A stretch of 64,000 nt of DNA from Macrophomina tecta (taxonomy: Eukaryota > Ascomycota > Dothideomycetes > Botryosphaeriales > Botryosphaeriaceae), in the NCBI GenBank assembly GCA_024180945.1, contig JAKSGN010000002.1, positions 1,550,001 through 1,614,000 of the forward strand, given 5' to 3'. Numbering within the stretch: the stretch's first letter is position 1; the number at the start of each line of letters is the position of its first letter. Positions 19,453-29,494 of this stretch are shown here, one piece after another. The notes beneath the pieces were generated by a model that saw nothing but the letters and a program-made list of their open reading frames with translations, had not been told where the DNA came from and ran no database searches. Made by a program: the position numbers and the translations under genes.

Positions 19453-21701
19453 TCGCAGATCCGGTGGAGCTTTTCAGCGCGCGCGAGCGGGGGTTTCGAA
19501 ACAGGACTCCCCTGTCCGCGGTTCCGGAGTGGGCAGCGGAGATGCTGCCTCGACGGACGGTTGACGTTCATCAGCGAAACGGGTTGGAGTCGCTGGTGCG
19601 CTCTATTGAAACACAAGGGAAGGTTTCCCTTTTGCTGGGAGAAAAGTATACGGGTAAAAATCGTGCTATAGGCGGGTTGCTCGCATAAGATAGGGAAATG
19701 AACGACGTTTCGCTCAATCTCCGAAAGGCGCGTCTGAAGTCTGACTCTTGCTCGCGATACGACACGCCCTTAATGCGAAAGGAGGGGCTAACTACCGGAC
19801 GAGATTCGCGGCAGAGCGGTGCGGACGGGCAGCCAAAAATCACCCAAGCGCCCGTTTCGAAGCGAAACTGCCCACCGGAGCAGGCTAGACAGAGCGCAAT
19901 TAATTGCTTCGGCGCGGACTCTCACTTTCTCTCTCTCGAGGACGAGACCCTGACACTAACCATTCCATGACGGAATATGAGGGTTGCTCTGCCGCCTTGA
20001 TTCTCTTTAAGCGAAGCGGCCGCTAGAGACCAAGTCTCAGTATAGATCGCCCAATCAGCACTGTGGAAATATATTGCTCTTCCGTTTCTTCGCATCTCCG
20101 AAGGGGTCTATTGAATCCCCTTTTTTTTTTTCGCCTCTTCCCTTGTTAATGTACTTAGTGCTCGCTGCTTCGGGTCCCCCCTCCCTCCCCCGCCCCGGTC
20201 TTTTTTTTTTTTTTTTTTTGCCTCGGGAGTCTCTGTCAGCACAACCTCATCGGAGCTTGTTCTTGTCTCGGAGTAAGTATTCGCAGCATGCATCGGGTGC
20301 TGGGCAGAGGGAAAAAAGAGTCCAGTGGTGTTTCGGGGAACGCGGCGAACGCGGGGAAAAACGGGCACGAAACGGAAATGGCGTGGTTTTTTCTTCGTAC
20401 TGATTGATGCGCCGGGCCGGGTTATTATTGCTTCTCATGCCTTGTGTGATTCTCTCTTCCGCACGTAAGGGAGCATCGACGCTAGGGGCATCCAGACACC
20501 TTTCTTCCGGTGCCTGCGAGTTAGTCAGAAACCTGCCAACTAACTGCCCTGAGCTGGGCGGAAAGCGAGCCGTGTGCTCCGACTGGGCTGGCGTCATTTT
20601 TCCCGTCTCCCAGCCTTGTATTCTTTGTCGCGGCTGTTGCTTTTCCCCTGTTCCCCTGTCCGACGACACGTTGCTCTTGTTCGTGATCTGATCGGATAAA
20701 TTGCTTTCGGCATTGTGAGGGCAACGAAGAATTATTACCACGTTTAAGCTGGAAGTATGCTGCATTGTGTATTGCATTTCCGCCTTGGTCGGACCTGCGT
20801 GCGTACCAAGAGACAAAGTCTTTCTGAGCTTGGTGCTTGTACGGAAGACACTGCAGCAGGATAGTATGTCTCTTGTTCATTTATGCGGCTATGGATCGCA
20901 CGAATTTGTGACGTCACCGATACCACCGGGATCTATGGCTGGAATTTGAAATGCTTGCCTTGATACTTTTGCGTTCAGTTTGGCTACTTCAGATTATAGA
21001 ATTGTGCAGTCGTTGAGAAAGGGCAGTGAAGCTGAATCACTATCGGTCTTGCGCAATATGCATATGGTTCTTCGGGGGATTTTGCGCGCTGGGAGGACTA
21101 GCAGGCCCCTACGTACCCGTTCTGGCTGAGATAACTCCACACTATACCCATATTCTGCATGCAAGAAACGCCCAGAGCCCGGATCTTCTATCTTAGTTTT
21201 CTAAACTGAATTGTATAGTCGGTGGAAGCTAGAGAACCTCAATTTGAATGAAAATATGCAGTCTGAAAACCGTAGTGTTTGAAGTGGTTGATATGGTCAG
21301 TTCTTGCAGCCATTGATAAGAGCGTCTCATCCATACTTGAATACCCAACTATTAGGATTCGGTAGCGAGGAACTCGAAAAAGTCTGTTCCTTACTTTTCT
21401 ATCCTTTCACTTGCGGAATTGTCACCCGTGCGGTCAAAACTGACAAGTGAGAAAACCTTGGTCCGCTACCATTTTTGACCACCAGAATCAACCGTGTTAC
21501 AACACCCTGAAACCCTGGAATCACTTCCACAGTACCAAATGCATCTCAAAGCACAATATTTTAGGCCGCATTTTGTCTGTTTCTGAAACATCTTCCAAAT
21601 GCGATACAGCGGACAAAATTACTCTCAGCCACTTCAGCATCATCAGCGCAATCTACAACACCCACGCACCGCTTTCAAATCCACCAACCGACCCACAAGC
21701 C
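19453..21701. other. Intergenic, 2.2 kb, with T-rich tracts
   Basis: No gene recognised. The stretch holds a run of about 11 T near 20130 and 19 T at 20201..20219. Short ORFs on both strands lack domains. It separates tandem plus-strand genes. Confidence 0.4.
20201..20219 (+). repeat. Poly-T tract (19)
   Basis: Nineteen T directly after a C-rich pyrimidine stretch (ccccctccctcccccgccccggtc). Confidence 0.9.
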
Positions 21702-22415
21702 ATGACCATACGGCTGTCCTCCCTCGACCTCACCGCCAACCCGCTGCCGTGCCGCCCCATAGACCCCTTTGCCCACCCGCCACGCGCCGCTAACCCCTTC
21801 GTCGACCCGGCCTCCATCCCCTCCCCCACACCACCGTCACCACCACCACCACCACCACCACCACCACCACCGCCACCCGCAAGCACGAACAACGAGAACA
21901 GCGGCAATGGCGACGGCTATACCATGGAACTCCGACCCCTCCGTCCGCCCAGCTTCAATGACTCCACCCCTCCAACCCCCCGCACCGCAGCAACGCCCAC
22001 CCACTCCATCCTCCACAACCTCGCCCCGCTGCTGGCCTACATCCTGCACGCACTGTCCGCCATTGCCGCCTTCATGGCCGCCTGGTCATACGTCTACATG
22101 CATGGCGGCGACGGCAAGAAGAAGGTACCGGCCGGCGTGGCGTGGTGGGCGGTCGCGACGTTCGCGGAAGGGCACGTGTTGGCGATGTGGGAGGCCGGGA
22201 GGGCGATGAAGAGGGATAGGATGCGTCGCCGCCGGGCGAGAGGGAGAGGGGAAGAGAGGCATCTCGGCGTTGGTGTCGATGCTGAGGGAGGCGCGTGGGA
22301 GAGGAGGGAGAAAGACGAGGCGCACGGCGGCAGGCTGAGGACGTGCAGGATGTGGGGGTTGGTGGTGGGGCTGTTGTTTGGAGCGGGGGCGATGGTGACT
22401 CTGTTGTTGGAGTGA
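21702..22415 (+). CDS. Small proline-rich membrane protein, unknown function
   Basis: Single exon of 237 residues starting MTIRLSSLDLTANPLPCRP. A proline-rich N-terminal third contains an uninterrupted run of about 14 Pro encoded by (CCA)n. It is followed by two hydrophobic segments. The first is about 30 residues (NLAPLLAYILHALSAIAAFM and onward) and the last is VVGLLFGAGAMVTLLLE at the C-terminus. Between them lies a strongly basic Arg-rich loop (RAMKRDRMRRRRARGRGEER). This arrangement suggests a two-TM protein with cytosolic N-terminus. I do not recognise a family. The ATG at 21702 is preferred to the upstream in-frame start at 21447, whose extension looks like 5' UTR. The CCA repeat on the other frames gives poly-His and poly-Thr shadows. 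Confidence 0.6.
   Translation: MTIRLSSLDLTANPLPCRPIDPFAHPPRAANPFVDPASIPSPTPPSPPPPPPPPPPPPPASTNNENSGNGDGYTMELRPLRPPSFNDSTPPTPRTAATPTHSILHNLAPLLAYILHALSAIAAFMAAWSYVYMHGGDGKKKVPAGVAWWAVATFAEGHVLAMWEAGRAMKRDRMRRRRARGRGEERHLGVGVDAEGGAWERREKDEAHGGRLRTCRMWGLVVGLLFGAGAMVTLLLE
21837..21872 (+). repeat. (CCA)n trinucleotide repeat, coding poly-Pro
   Basis: About twelve CCA units in the proline-rich segment of the membrane protein gene; a likely site of length polymorphism. Confidence 0.8.
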
Positions 22416-23342
22416 GAGGGGTTGGGGGGAGAGATGAAAGATGAGATATGTGAGGTGGGGGAAAGCAAGGTATGGAGGAGTGGCAGGAGTATTTGCTGAA
22501 TTGACGGGTAGAGGGAGGATATGCTCACTCTTCCCTCCCTCGCTCCCCGAAAAGAGACGGGGTCGAAATGATGAAGTAGCCAGCGTTTGAAATCCGATTC
22601 CTGCGTAGATTGATTATGTCTACTTTAAATTCATCTCTTCGTTTCCTCTCTTTCATCCTTGGGAGGTTGCGGGCTCGCGGTGTAATATGTCTGAGCTCAC
22701 GAGTCAGGAGTCTCCAATATAAACAAGCACCAAGCATCGACCTCATAAGGCGCATAATACAAGTAAGCACCACACAGTTCATCTCAACCCAACATCGATT
22801 CATGGTATCTCGGATATGGTTCTCGTACGGATAATAGTGTTGGAGGCGCTGTATTTATAGACAGGGGACGTAGACATCAACAGTGTCCAGAGGACCTTAC
22901 TGAACGCTCAAGTGGCAGTCCAAAGCGCCTCGGCAGGATAGATAGGAAGACAAAACAAAAGGAAGAATGAAGAAAGCGTCGAGCGAAGAAAGTATGGACA
23001 AGAAGCAAAAAAAAAAAAAAAAATGTATCCCCCGGAGCCTCAAAAAAGCCGCCTTCTCTATCCCTGAACCGCTTCTTTCTTTTCTCGGCGAAATAGTGCG
23101 CAATATACACAGATATCCTGCCCAATCATCATCATATGTCGTGGCCAAGGGAGTGACAAAGATGAATTGCTTTTTTGTGTCCCCATGGGCTGTTAGCCTT
23201 GGCGGCAACCACAGCCCACTAATCCGCGTCCGACCGTAACATATCGTTCCATCATGTCCACGTAACCAGTTTTGTGATTTCTTTTTCTTTCCAAGTATTG
23301 ATTGTTTTCATATTTTTTTTTTTTTTTTGGTGCACCCTCGCC
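22416..23342. other. Intergenic between convergent genes
   Basis: About 0.9 kb containing the 3' ends of two convergent genes. Poly-A of 17 at 23007..23023 and poly-T of 16 at 23313..23328, the latter just beyond the stop of the Zn2Cys6 gene. No further gene seen. Confidence 0.45.
23007..23023 (+). repeat. Poly-A tract (17)
   Basis: Seventeen A in the convergent intergenic region. A matching poly-T of 16 lies 290 bases downstream, forming a possible A/T hairpin pair. Confidence 0.85.
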
Positions 23343-26036
23343 CTATATCAAAATGTACTCGCCATCCATCCGGTCCATGGCTTTGCGCCATCTGAAAGCC
23401 TGTTTGCCAGTGCCGATCCGCGCAACCTCCGCTGCGATTTCAGCTTCGCTGTCGTTCCTGCCAGCATCATCCTCGCGCCACGTCCTCTCGAGAACCTCAA
23501 GACCGCTAAGATTATTGAAGAATCCACTTTCGCGCTGAATTTCGATGCAACGTTGACGAATAAGGGCGCGGTGATTCTCATCGACACATTCGGTACCGGT
23601 GATGAACAGTGGCCACAGCAGGAACTTATTGACGCAGCTAGTGACGCCGACCTGGCTGATGTGGAACAACGCCTGTGCGACCAAATTCTGGAAGTTGAGA
23701 GCTGAGGACGGGAGGTTGGGATGTGCAAGGCGCTCCGTGTACAGCAATGCGCTGTAGCGGAAGCTTTCGCTGATGTGGAGGATGTCATGCTGTCCGGGCG
23801 GTAATGCGTAGGGGCCTGCGTCGCACATGGCGGCTGCACGGCCCGCAGGCTCGAAGTCCCACTGTTGCAGACGTTCCCGAATTTCCCGCCACTCGGTCCA
23901 GAACTCGTGTCGCTGGTCTGCATCAACAATGTCTAGGGGGCTCTGCTGGTGCTGTGCCGCCGGCGACCCCCAACCGTTGCCATCGAGGCGGTCATACCCT
24001 TGCATGCTGTAGTAGTCAGCCCCGCGGCGGTTGTACGACGGGGAGGGCCTGGGCGTGCTGTCAGCACGCGAGCTGACCGGTCGGTTTTGGCTCAGCAGAT
24101 TCAGGCGTCCAAGGCGTGCAATGAGCTTGAACAGGCGACCCTCGCATCCTGCGAGATGCTCAAGGGCACCCAGGTTGGTCGATAAGTCCATCATGTCCAA
24201 AGTGTCGCCCTTGATCTGTGTCTCACGGTCGTTTACGGTCGAGGTCATGACATCAAACCACGTGAAGAACATCTCAATCCAGCCGATGAAACCCGACTGC
24301 ATACTGCGGTCACGCATGTTCAGCAGCTTCTGCACACCGGCAAGCTGGGTCCGGAACTTGGAGAAGCCGCTATCGCAAACATGGAACAAGCAGAGGACTA
24401 GAAGGGTGGCCAGGACAGAATCGTCTTTTGCATGTTGCGGGTCAGCGAGTTGCTGGTTCAACAGTTGGATGGAAGTGGTTTTGTAGTGCACTTCTTCTGC
24501 AGACGGTTCGCCGTGCATCTCTCTGATCTCGTCGGCGGTAAGACGGGAGTAGACCCAGTCGGGGAGGAGGGCACAGTTGCCGACGCGCTGACCCTTGGTG
24601 AGGGCGAGAAATTTTGTCTGGGTGCTCTGGCGCATGCGAATATTGTTGATCGACAGCGCCGCAATTGCATTTTGCAGACCTTCGCTCTCCAACGCCAACG
24701 GAATGACATGCATGCGATAAGGATTCGAGGGGCCGTCGAACGCCACAAGGACGGGGCATATCGCTTTATCATAGTAGTCCAGAAGAAAATGCATTCGGGG
24801 GGAGAGGCGGCGGACGGGAGGCGGGAGGGTGGGCGCAGCGCCAGGCTCAGAAGTAGAGCCATGGTTCTCCGGTATAGGGTCCGGAGGTGGATGCTTGCTG
24901 CCACGGCTGTAGGAGTAGCCTGGAATGTGCGCAAAGTTAGGTCCCGCTGCTGCTCCAAGTCCGCCAGGGAAGAACATATCTGAGAAGCCTGTCTGGCTGT
25001 ATGATGCTGGCTGCATGGAACTCATCTCCGAGAAGTCCTGCAAGCTCTGGTCGGAGCTGATGCTCGAGCTTAGGTCCTCGCAGATCATGGGGTATGAGCG
25101 CGGGGCGTCCTGGAAGACGAGCGACTCGGTGGAGCTGCTCATCGAGGTGCGTTGGTGGATGTAGTGCTCGTTGTACGAATGGATCATGGGATCGGCGAAG
25201 GTAAAGTCATCTGGAGTGCCGGGGAATTCACTTGGGGAAGGGTAGTCACCCAGAACGCTGTCACTGTAGGAGCTCAGCGGGCCAGTCGAGGTGGAAAGGC
25301 CGGTGTCATCGTAGGAGCCAGCAAGCGAGGTGTGGAGCTTGTGCAGGGGCTTGAGGGGGAGCTGGGGGCGCGGCCGGCGGGAAGCGGGTCCATTGTAGCC
25401 GTCAAAATGGTCTCCAAAAGTCGGCAGATGCCATGCCATTTGCTGTGGGGCTGGTGGAGGGATTGAGATGGGGCTGGTGGCGTCCAGGCTCGCATACTCG
25501 TGCACTGGCGGACTGCGGATGGGCGAGGGTGACTTTACATCACTGAGCTGGCTGGCCTGGCTGATCTGGCTGATCTGGCTGATGTTGCTCGCACGCCTTG
25601 TCTGCTCATACTGCTGGGCGGCGGGCGGGCTGGAGACGGAGGGCTGCTGCTGGGCGGCGGCGGCGGCGGCGGCGGCGGTGCTCGTCTTCCCATGGGACAT
25701 GCTCTGCGATCGCTCGCGGGCCGTGGTCGAGGTGGGCGGGGAGGAGGGCGATTTGGGCACGGGCAGGCTCATGCCGCGCAGCTTGCCTCTGCTCGCGACA
25801 CCGACGCCCCAGGTGAGGGTGGTGCGGTAGCCGGAGCACTCTTTGCCCAGGTCGATGCACTGAGTGCAGTAGGGACGTCTGCGGTCGCATTTTGCCTGGC
25901 GTTTGCGGCAGGTGAAACAGTCTTCGGTGGCGCCTGTAGCGGGCGCTCTCCTGCGGCGCTTGCGGGGCGCGACAGGCTGATTGGGGCCTTGGTTGGGGAG
26001 CTGGGCGGTGGAAGAGGTTGCGGGTAGGGATGACAT
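23343..26036 (-). CDS. Zn2Cys6 transcription factor, 897 residues, single exon
   Basis: One uninterrupted reading frame. Residues about 40-67 form the zinc cluster (CFTCRKRQAKCDRR, then RPYCTQCIDLGKEC), preceded by a basic patch RKRRRRAP. WGVGVASRGKLRGMSLPVP follows, a block conserved next to the cluster in one subgroup of fungal-specific regulators. A long low-complexity linker has poly-Ala, Ser/Pro/Gln and SQISQISQASQ repeats. The C-terminal half holds the fungal-specific regulatory domain (ALSINNIRMRQS, LATLLVLCLFHVCDSGFSKF, GVQKLLNMRD, FTWFDVMTSTVNDRE). It acts in the nucleus. The absence of introns in nearly 2.7 kb contrasts with its neighbours. The target pathway cannot be deduced; no biosynthetic genes adjoin it. 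Confidence 0.92.
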   Translation of the reverse strand: MSSLPATSSTAQLPNQGPNQPVAPRKRRRRAPATGATEDCFTCRKRQAKCDRRRPYCTQCIDLGKECSGYRTTLTWGVGVASRGKLRGMSLPVPKSPSSPPTSTTARERSQSMSHGKTSTAAAAAAAAQQQPSVSSPPAAQQYEQTRRASNISQISQISQASQLSDVKSPSPIRSPPVHEYASLDATSPISIPPPAPQQMAWHLPTFGDHFDGYNGPASRRPRPQLPLKPLHKLHTSLAGSYDDTGLSTSTGPLSSYSDSVLGDYPSPSEFPGTPDDFTFADPMIHSYNEHYIHQRTSMSSSTESLVFQDAPRSYPMICEDLSSSISSDQSLQDFSEMSSMQPASYSQTGFSDMFFPGGLGAAAGPNFAHIPGYSYSRGSKHPPPDPIPENHGSTSEPGAAPTLPPPVRRLSPRMHFLLDYYDKAICPVLVAFDGPSNPYRMHVIPLALESEGLQNAIAALSINNIRMRQSTQTKFLALTKGQRVGNCALLPDWVYSRLTADEIREMHGEPSAEEVHYKTTSIQLLNQQLADPQHAKDDSVLATLLVLCLFHVCDSGFSKFRTQLAGVQKLLNMRDRSMQSGFIGWIEMFFTWFDVMTSTVNDRETQIKGDTLDMMDLSTNLGALEHLAGCEGRLFKLIARLGRLNLLSQNRPVSSRADSTPRPSPSYNRRGADYYSMQGYDRLDGNGWGSPAAQHQQSPLDIVDADQRHEFWTEWREIRERLQQWDFEPAGRAAAMCDAGPYALPPGQHDILHISESFRYSALLYTERLAHPNLPSSALNFQNLVAQALFHISQVGVTSCVNKFLLWPLFITGTECVDENHRALIRQRCIEIQRESGFFNNLSGLEVLERTWREDDAGRNDSEAEIAAEVARIGTGKQAFRWRKAMDRMDGEYILI

Positions 26037-29000
26037 GACTCTGCACGAAGCTTCGCAGATGAGCCTAATCGGAAAGATTGACAGAAGGTTGGTGTAGATC
26101 CAGGGCTTGGGGGGAGGGAGCTATGCTTGAAGGACCGGTCGACATGAAGGTCCCTCTGTGCATTATTTAGACGGCGGCGCGCTGGGGGCAGCGCTCGAGA
26201 TAAGATCAACACCGGGGGCAGAGTCGGGCGCCAAGCTGGGCTGGCGCGGAGGGGAAGGAGGATCTGGCGGGCGGGCAGTTGGAGGTGAAGCTGCTCTCTC
26301 CCTGCGCTCGCGGCGTGGCGTGAAGAAGGGGTGCATGTCAACCCCACACTGGGCGATGGGTGCTGCGTAGGGTAACATCGCCTTAGCTGCAGGCGATGAG
26401 CGCTGGCGCCACACGATCCCACCAATGGGCGGGCGGCGCAGGCGTGCCTGAGCATGGCGCGCTGTGGCCGGTTTGGGAGCGTCGGCCGCGCAGGGTTGGT
26501 GGTCGGCGGCGCGGCAGAGGAGCAGCTGGGGGGGGGCCGCAGCCGCTGCGCCCGCCGGCTCGACGTGCACAAATCTCGCGCCCGGCGAATCAGCACGGCC
26601 TGCAATGGCGGACCCGGCCGATGGCGCGCAACTTTAATCACCCGCCTGCATGGAAGCCGTTGGGCGGGTGCACCGAAGCTGCGAGCGAGCCTTCTAGCGC
26701 TCTTCTGCGTATCTCGCCCGCCAGCCAATGCCCGCGCCCGCACGCGCCCAGCCGCAGCCTCGCAGCCACAGCCTCCAGCACCATCGTCATCCGCCCGTTC
26801 GGCGTCGCCGCGTCGCAGAGCGTGGGCGGCCGTCTCGCACGCCGGCCAACACGCAGCCAATCGCGGGCGGCGACGCGAGGCTGGCGCCCGGCTGCTGCTG
26901 CTGCCGCTCCGGCCAGGCCCAACCCGGCGCTGCTATTGCGCACAGGCCGCTGCTATTCTGGCTGAAGGTAGGGCCAAGGTCAAGGGCTGGGGGCCAGGGC
27001 GCGTCGATAACGCGAGCGCCAGGCCGGCTGATGGAATCAGGCAATGCGCCGGCCAGCGAGCTTAGTGCTCCGTCTCCGTCCCCCCACGGCTTCAGCAGCC
27101 CGCCCGGCGATCATGCACGCCACAGTAGTAATGACTGGCGCCTTCCGAGGTCCAGCAGGAGATCCGGCTGCCAGAGATAAGGGAGCCAAACACCGCCGTC
27201 GCTACGCGGAGCGCATCGCTTGCACGGCGTTCATGCGCAGGACCTGCGCCCGCGTTTGCTGCCCCAGCCACGTGAGCTGCAGCCGGCTGTCCACCTGCAG
27301 CTCGCCGCCAGCCTGCGCGCTCCGCGCCAGCAGCACCGCGGCGGCACGGCGTCCAGCCACACCCACTCAAGCACCGGCCTCGGCGCCGCCGACGCCTGGG
27401 TTCGCGCAGCTGTTGGCGGCTGCAATTGCCCGACGCTTGGCGGAGCTTGAGCGGAGCAGCGGCGAAGCTTCTCCCATCTCGCGTGAGGATTGGAGCGTGT
27501 TTAGATTGCCCACAGCTGACCGGCAGCATGCTAGACACACCCACTCCCGCGCCAGCCCGCCCCGCCAATGGCGGCTGCTGTGTGATGCGGTCATGGGGCG
27601 CTGGCTGCTGCTGCTGCTGCGGCCTTTTTGGCACTTCAGGCAAAAGCAAGGCGGCGAGTGTTCGCGTGCTCAGGCGCGAGTAAGGCCCGGCGGAGCGCTG
27701 TCGCTGTCGCGCCTCACGTGCTGCCAGCCTGGTCTGGCTGCTCGCCCAATCTCGGTTGCGACGTGCGAGCCGTTGTTCGGCCGTATATTTTGCAATCGCG
27801 CTGTTACCACATGACAGTGTCACTGGAGAGCGCGCGCGCGCTAGCTGGGCCCCAGGGTCTCAGGCTGTCCGCCGCCAGCTTAGCGTGCACGCTGCCTATT
27901 CCAACTCCTCCGCAAAGCAAAGCATCACCACACGCCTACGAGCCCACGGCCGGCCAACGCCAGTCTACCGCCCGTCGCTGCGCCCGCCGCTCGCCGCCTG
28001 CTGGTGGGCCTCCACCCCTCAGCCGGGCCGCTGCCAACGATGAGGCGCGTGCGCATCCGCCCTCGCCCGTCACCACCTGCTGCCCCGGCCTGATTGAAGC
28101 TCCCGCCCCAGAATGCCGAACTCTCCGGCCTGTGGATGACAGGAAACGCTCCACCCCGCCCAGCGAACACCCCCGGGAAGGGACCGCGCGCCATCCTTCT
28201 GCACGTCCGCTCGCCGAACGCCTCCCTCCTTTCCCACTACGGCCGTCGGAGGGCAAGAGATGGCATTGTGGAAAGTGATGCCGGCCGGCGATTTCTTTCT
28301 GATCTCCTGCGGCACTTTTCTGGTCCCCAAGCTTTCGTGCGCGTCTGAATCGCTGAGCGCCGCCGGATTCCTCCGCTGCCTATGGCCCAATTTGACGCCG
28401 GCACGCCGGCACCGCCCATGTCGCTGACATTTGCCCTGTCTCAGGCCGGCCATTGAACTCGATAGCGGATACGGTCGTCTTGCCGCAAACCACCAGTGCC
28501 TGTCGCCTTGGATCCTGTGCCGCATTTCTATGCAGCTCCTACAACCATTCGAGCAATTGGGATGAGCATTGCAATTCTCAGAATCCGGATTCTGCGCTGC
28601 GCGGGGCGTTCCACATGCAGTCCACTGTGACTGCCGCCTGCATTTCTTCAAGGGCCGTCCCGGGGCTCTGATCGCCGCATCCATACGCTCATTGGTCTTT
28701 GAGATTCAGATCTCCGTCTCACCACTACATGTGCTTATCTGTCTTATTTTATATTGGTCGCTACCTCTCCAATATTTGACACTCTGCTCCCCAATCCTTG
28801 TCCTGCCACCAGCCCTGCAGGCCGACCTCACCACGCGCCATGTACGCGTACCGTGGCCAGACCTCCTCGTCGTCTTCCCGCGTTCCTTCTGGTGCAGCTT
28901 CAACGCCAAGACTTTTGCCGCCGCTGGGTTAGAAGACGCCCTGCTAATGAGACCGGAGCAATCGACGTTCGCCCTTCACGCCATCCGGCAAATCGCCACC

Positions 29001-29171
29001 ATCGCCCTGCGGCACTGGTCCGCCTCACGGCTTTCTCCAGCAGCTTCTTGCATGCGGACATCTTTTGCCAGCTTCTACTCGTCAAGGAAAAGGCAACGAG
29101 GCAACTGGCCTTTTGGGTGCGCCGCATCATGATCGTCTGTGGCCAGAACTGAGCCGCAGGACTCAGGTGAG
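26037..29171. other. Long GC-rich spacer upstream of Zn2Cys6 gene
   Basis: About 3.1 kb. Because stop codons are rare at this GC content, many overlapping ORFs over 100 codons occur on all frames (for example 27044..27814 and 25769..26860). Their translations are Arg/Ala/Pro/Ser-rich, lack domains and overlap each other, so none is called. The stretch probably contains a long 5' leader and regulatory DNA of the regulator. I see no repeats longer than short GC-rich motifs. Confidence 0.4.
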
Positions 29172-29178
29172 TATAAAA
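29172..29178 (+). promoter_or_regulatory. TATA box upstream of small ORF
   Basis: TATAAAA about 115 bases upstream of an ATG with the context TCACCAATG. It is followed by a CA/CT-rich leader (tcagctcctgtctaagtcac and onward), a classic fungal core-promoter layout. Confidence 0.5.
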
Positions 29179-29293
29179 GTTGAAGAAGGCATCACTAAAG
29201 GACAAGCACAAGCGCTTCAGCTCCTGTCTAAGTCACTGAGCCCCCCCATTTCCCTCAATTACTACAATTGCACCTTTTTCGTTCCTATCACCA

Positions 29294-29494
29294 ATGTCCT
29301 CAGCCTCAAGTGAAGCAGTGGCAGGTGGATCCGGAGGCACGAACAGCGGAAATTCCAGCAATCCTCCTAGTAAGGATCTTCATGCGGAGAGCAACGCCGG
29401 ATTCAACCGATATGCGTGCTGCTACCGCTATGCCCACGAATGCCCCTATTTCGTTTGGCAGAATGGCGACGCTTGCGGGACATGTCTGGTATGA
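29294..29494 (+). CDS. Small Cys-rich protein (66 residues), unknown
   Basis: A short ORF with supportive promoter context (TATA box, pyrimidine-rich leader). The first half is low-complexity Ser/Gly/Asn. The second half is NRYACCYRYAHECPYFVWQN then GDACGTCLV, with six cysteines including a C-x2-C pair. This layout recalls small zinc-ribbon-like fungal proteins whose second half has '..WQNG.aC..C'. There is no signal peptide. The stop lies right after the last CxxC; an intron there would be only 29 bases, so I keep the stop. It may be a truncated member of such a family. Confidence 0.4.
   Translation: MSSASSEAVAGGSGGTNSGNSSNPPSKDLHAESNAGFNRYACCYRYAHECPYFVWQNGDACGTCLV

Noticed and set aside
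21769..22209. Poly-His ORF in the (CCA)n region
   Set aside because: Alternate-frame shadow of the proline-rich membrane protein.
25769..26860. 363-codon minus-strand ORF overlapping the start of the 897-residue regulator
   Set aside because: It is in a different frame from the regulator's clear zinc cluster, and its composition is low-complexity.
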